Assembly (NCBI RefSeq): GCF_030068475.1 | Contig: NZ_JAQOSP010000003.1 | Location: 1-35,885, forward strand | DNA from: Roseofilum acuticapitatum BLCC-M154 | GTDB lineage: Bacteria; Cyanobacteriota; Cyanobacteriia; Cyanobacteriales; Desertifilaceae | Reading direction: 5' to 3' | DNA: 35,885 bases | In this document: piece by piece, positions 33,956-35,885 of the stretch | Position numbering within the stretch: position 1 is the first letter of the stretch | Layout of the letters: each line of letters starts with the position of its first letter | The notes under the pieces: model-generated | Told to the model about the DNA's origin: nothing | The model's database searches: none | What the model saw: the letters and a program-made list of their open reading frames with translations, nothing else | Made by a program: the position numbers and the translations under genes

Positions 33956-34534
33956 ATGACTGTTCAAGGCGAACCTTTTCGATTTTCAGCAGGTGATAAT
34001 CTCCATTTAGTCCGCTCTATACCCTCTGCAAGTTCAGAGTCAGAGTATTTTGACTACTTTGCCTATGGATCGTGCATGTGTCCTGTCGATCTTCAGCGCA
34101 CCCTAGGAGAACCAACCTATCCTTATGTTGTTGGTCAAGCTACTTTACCTGGATATCGTCTAGGATTTTATCGCCGTTCTATCAAACGTAATTGTGGTGC
34201 TTTAGATGTAGTTCCCGATCCACAAAGATCGGTAGAAGGGGTACTTTATCGACTGCCTTGGCGCTTAAGTGAATTGCTGGATATTCGGGAAGAAATTCCC
34301 CGCAATGGGTATCGCCATGAAACGGTGGAAGTGTACTGTGAAGGGAAGCTTTACAAAAATGTGCGTACCTATGTGGTGGTGGACAAGTTACCAGAAGAAT
34401 TGGCTCCCAATGATTGGTATTTTAATGTGGTCATGCGGGGGGCAATTACTTGCGGATTACCGGAAGAGTATTGTTGGGATTTATTTAACCATATGCATCG
34501 CCTGCAAGCGACTCAGTTCAGGCGATCGGCTTAG
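33956..34534 (+). CDS. Gamma-glutamylcyclotransferase-like protein
   Basis: A 192-aa protein of the AIG2/GGCT fold. After a ~30-residue variable lead, the substrate-loop motif is Phe-Ala-Tyr-Gly-Ser-Cys-Met (35-41), and the presumed catalytic acid is Glu112 in Leu-Asp-Ile-Arg-Glu-Glu, where family members have Leu-Asp-x-x-Glu. Val-Glu-Gly-Val-Leu-Tyr (~93-98) is also typical. Such enzymes release 5-oxoproline from gamma-glutamyl groups, but related proteins include other cyclotransferases. It is the only gene in its unit; a GTAGGGGC-family hairpin follows the stop. Confidence 0.85.
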   Translation: MTVQGEPFRFSAGDNLHLVRSIPSASSESEYFDYFAYGSCMCPVDLQRTLGEPTYPYVVGQATLPGYRLGFYRRSIKRNCGALDVVPDPQRSVEGVLYRLPWRLSELLDIREEIPRNGYRHETVEVYCEGKLYKNVRTYVVVDKLPEELAPNDWYFNVVMRGAITCGLPEEYCWDLFNHMHRLQATQFRRSA

Positions 34535-34559
34535 GGAGATGGGGAGAGGTGAAGAGAGT

Positions 34560-34587
34560 GTAGGGGCAAAAAACCTTTCACCCCTAC
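34560..34587. repeat. Short GTAGGGG-CCCCTAC hairpin between genes
   Basis: GTAGGGG (34560-34566) and CCCCTAC (34581-34587) form a 7-bp stem. It lies between the convergent ends of the cyclotransferase-like and unknown membrane protein genes, and may terminate either transcript. It is a reduced member of the interspersed family. Confidence 0.6.
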
Positions 34588-34599
34588 GGATTTGAATCA

Positions 34600-35640
34600 C
34601 TATTTGAGTTCAAAACTCGTGCCGCGATAACAGCCTTGAAAAGAGGTGAGAGGAATTTGGGTACGGTGTTGTAATTGAGCGACTAAGGATTGACTATTGG
34701 CAGTGGCGGATGCTTCGCCCCAATTGTAGTGAATCATGCCCAACATATTGCCCGTTTGATGATAGCTGTATTCTTCTACGGGAATGCCTTTTGCGCCGGT
34801 AATGGTTTGGTCGTAATAGCCATTAATGACAATTTTCTCGATTTTCACGCCGGGAGCGGTGCTAATGTTCCATTGTACGGGTTCGTAGGCGGAGAGGGCG
34901 AGGGTGATGGGCCGATCGCGTCTTTCAACTCGAATATCCACTTGTCCGGTGGGATGATAACCACCACTGTGATCCCAACGGGCTTCATAAATACTGATTA
35001 AGTGTAATTCGCGATTTTGGACTCCAGCGGCCACATATCCGGAAAAATCCCCGCTTCCTCCCACACCACAGCTATAACCGGGGCTAAAGGTAGTAGGGGT
35101 AGGGCTTTGGCTCAGTTGCTCTTGCAGCCTCGGTTTGAGCCATGTCCAAGCGGCAAACCCAAGGCCAGCAACTAAGACCATACCCACACCGACGGGGAGA
35201 ACGGTTTTGAGTAAACGGGCTGCATCAGATTGACCCCATTGATTGAGGGTTTGTTTTAGGGTGTCTGCGGTATCTTGAATGGGGTTGGTATTGCCATCAA
35301 GCTGGGCGAGTAGGTGTAAGCTTTCTGGGTTGTCGAGTAAGCTTTGAATGGCTGTACCTGCACCCACATAACACTGGCGGGAGGTGCGATCGAGCAAGAG
35401 CCAATTTTCTTCTTGTTCCAGATGGTAGGGTTCAATGATGGGGTGGACTTGACTATGTTGGAGAAAGACTTGCCAGGCGATCGCATGACCTGCACCGACA
35501 TCATCACCATCAGTATACATGAGTTGTCCAATATCACTATCCCAGTGCCAGGCAACCCAACGGCGATCGCCACTATAACCAAGAGACTTTTCTAACTGAG
35601 CATGGGCCGTAAGATTAATTCGTTCAACTAATTTAGACAT
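34600..35640 (-). CDS. Unknown single-span membrane protein
   Basis: A 346-aa protein I do not recognise. Residues ~1-130 form a soluble acidic domain with Trp/His-rich stretches (Arg-Trp-Val-Ala-Trp-His-Trp and Gly-Asp-Asp-Val-Gly-Ala-Gly-His) and a run ending Leu-Leu-Leu-Asp-Arg-Thr-Ser-Arg. A single membrane helix lies at ~153-176 (Val-Leu-Pro-Val-Gly-Val-Gly-Met-Val-Leu-Val-Ala-Gly). The C-terminal ~150 residues are strand-rich with Cys-Gly-Val-Gly-Gly-Ser-Gly-Asp near residue 200 and a paired Cys near the end, so they probably lie outside. The overall plan is cytosolic domain, span, beta-rich outer domain. The frame is clean and codon use is like its neighbours. Confidence 0.7.
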   Translation of the reverse strand: MSKLVERINLTAHAQLEKSLGYSGDRRWVAWHWDSDIGQLMYTDGDDVGAGHAIAWQVFLQHSQVHPIIEPYHLEQEENWLLLDRTSRQCYVGAGTAIQSLLDNPESLHLLAQLDGNTNPIQDTADTLKQTLNQWGQSDAARLLKTVLPVGVGMVLVAGLGFAAWTWLKPRLQEQLSQSPTPTTFSPGYSCGVGGSGDFSGYVAAGVQNRELHLISIYEARWDHSGGYHPTGQVDIRVERRDRPITLALSAYEPVQWNISTAPGVKIEKIVINGYYDQTITGAKGIPVEEYSYHQTGNMLGMIHYNWGEASATANSQSLVAQLQHRTQIPLTSFQGCYRGTSFELK

Positions 35641-35756
35641 AATAATGATGTTGTGGGGTAAGGACTTGGCTTTGTTATACGTTAACCTGTCCTTCTTTCC
35701 GGGCCAAGTGTTGGCTCAATTAAAAATGAACCATTGTGACGGCTGATTGACATACT

Positions 35757-35777
35757 CCCCGCGCTGAAGCGACGGGG
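35757..35777 (-). repeat. IS200/IS605-type right-end hairpin
   Basis: CCCCG(CGCT-GA-AGCG)A-CGGGG folds into a stem with one bulged base. The sequence around it (GACATACTCCCCGCGCTGAA) resembles the ends of IS200/IS605 elements, which are excised as single strands through such hairpins. The element extends to the right, so this is its 3' end relative to tnpB. Confidence 0.65.
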
Positions 35778-35792
35778 ATTCTAACTCTCGGT

Positions 35793-35885
35793 TCACTGAA
35801 GTCCACTTGCTGTTTCAGGTTTCCCCTCGACAGTAGAGGCGGTCTTCTCCCCGATCTTTCCCTCTTTCGAGGCGGATCGCGTATG
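35793..35885 (-). CDS. tnpB: Partial TnpB (RNA-guided nuclease) C-terminus, cut by window edge
   Basis: Thirty codons and a stop are open on the - strand, reading Ser-Ala-Ser-Lys-Glu-Gly-Lys-Ile-Gly and ending Thr-Ala-Ser-Gly-Leu-Gln. The hydrophilic tail just before an IS605-type right end is what is expected of a TnpB C-terminus. The catalytic RuvC part lies outside the window, so identity rests mainly on the flanking hairpin. The 3' coding end and right end of such elements also encode the guide RNA, so this segment may be part of an omega-RNA. Confidence 0.5.
   Translation of the reverse strand, partial: HTRSASKEGKIGEKTASTVEGKPETASGLQ

Overview
The window is chromosomal DNA of a cyanobacterium, probably a filamentous non-heterocystous (Oscillatoriales-type) species. 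Evidence for the phylum is direct: a phycobilisome rod-core linker (cpcG), phycocyanobilin:ferredoxin oxidoreductase (pcyA), cyanophycinase plus cyanophycin synthetase (cphB-cphA), many copies of the HIP1 octamer GCGATCGC, and a heptamer tandem repeat of the STRR type. Genus is a guess and is not claimed.

Layout. 1-5.7 kb is an accessory, repeat-rich stretch: a TPR protein, a hicBA toxin-antitoxin pair, an orphan antitoxin-like gene, a large Ser/Thr kinase fused to a C-terminal FGE/C-type-lectin domain, and a DUF4058 protein, separated by palindromic interspersed repeats. 5.7-11.4 kb is housekeeping: a DUF2079 membrane protein, glyoxalase I, enolase, CpcG and an RluA/RluD-type pseudouridine synthase. 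11.4-19.2 kb holds a small Cys-rich probable lipoprotein, a CHASE2 hybrid histidine kinase, purS-purQ, a secreted PrxQ-type peroxiredoxin, a QueD-like protein with a degenerate zinc site, a DUF1517 protein and trmD. 19.4-24.7 kb holds cphB-cphA, tatA, pcyA and a dual-specificity-type phosphatase. 24.9-32.1 kb is an exopolysaccharide region: an SLBB export protein and a Wzc-like tyrosine kinase on +, and a glycosyltransferase, an SGNH hydrolase and a methyltransferase on -. 32.5-35.6 kb has a PlsC-like acyltransferase, a gamma-glutamylcyclotransferase-like protein and an unknown membrane protein. The right edge cuts into an IS200/IS605-type element (tnpB C-terminus and right-end hairpin).

The most interesting object is the kinase/FGE gene (2335-4299, - strand). 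Its last ~45 codons have the form of a variable region of a diversity-generating retroelement (DGR). A conserved scaffold (RGG-W, ANR, DNP, NNIGLRVV) is interrupted by codons that look like AAY codons changed at adenine positions (TAC, AGC, GTC, GAC, GAT, GTT). A G/C-rich IMH-like segment and a hairpin follow. The predicted topology is cytoplasmic kinase, one membrane span, Pro/Glu-rich stalk, external lectin-like domain, so it may be a receptor kinase with a diversifiable ectodomain. No reverse transcriptase or template repeat is in the window, so it would be a remote target. The gene is bracketed by a perfect 55-bp inverted repeat.

Intergenic DNA also carries at least seven elements ending in GTAGGGG...CCCCTAC and two copies of a double-hairpin repeat in opposite orientations that differ by a compensatory base-pair change. 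I saw no tRNA, rRNA or CRISPR array.
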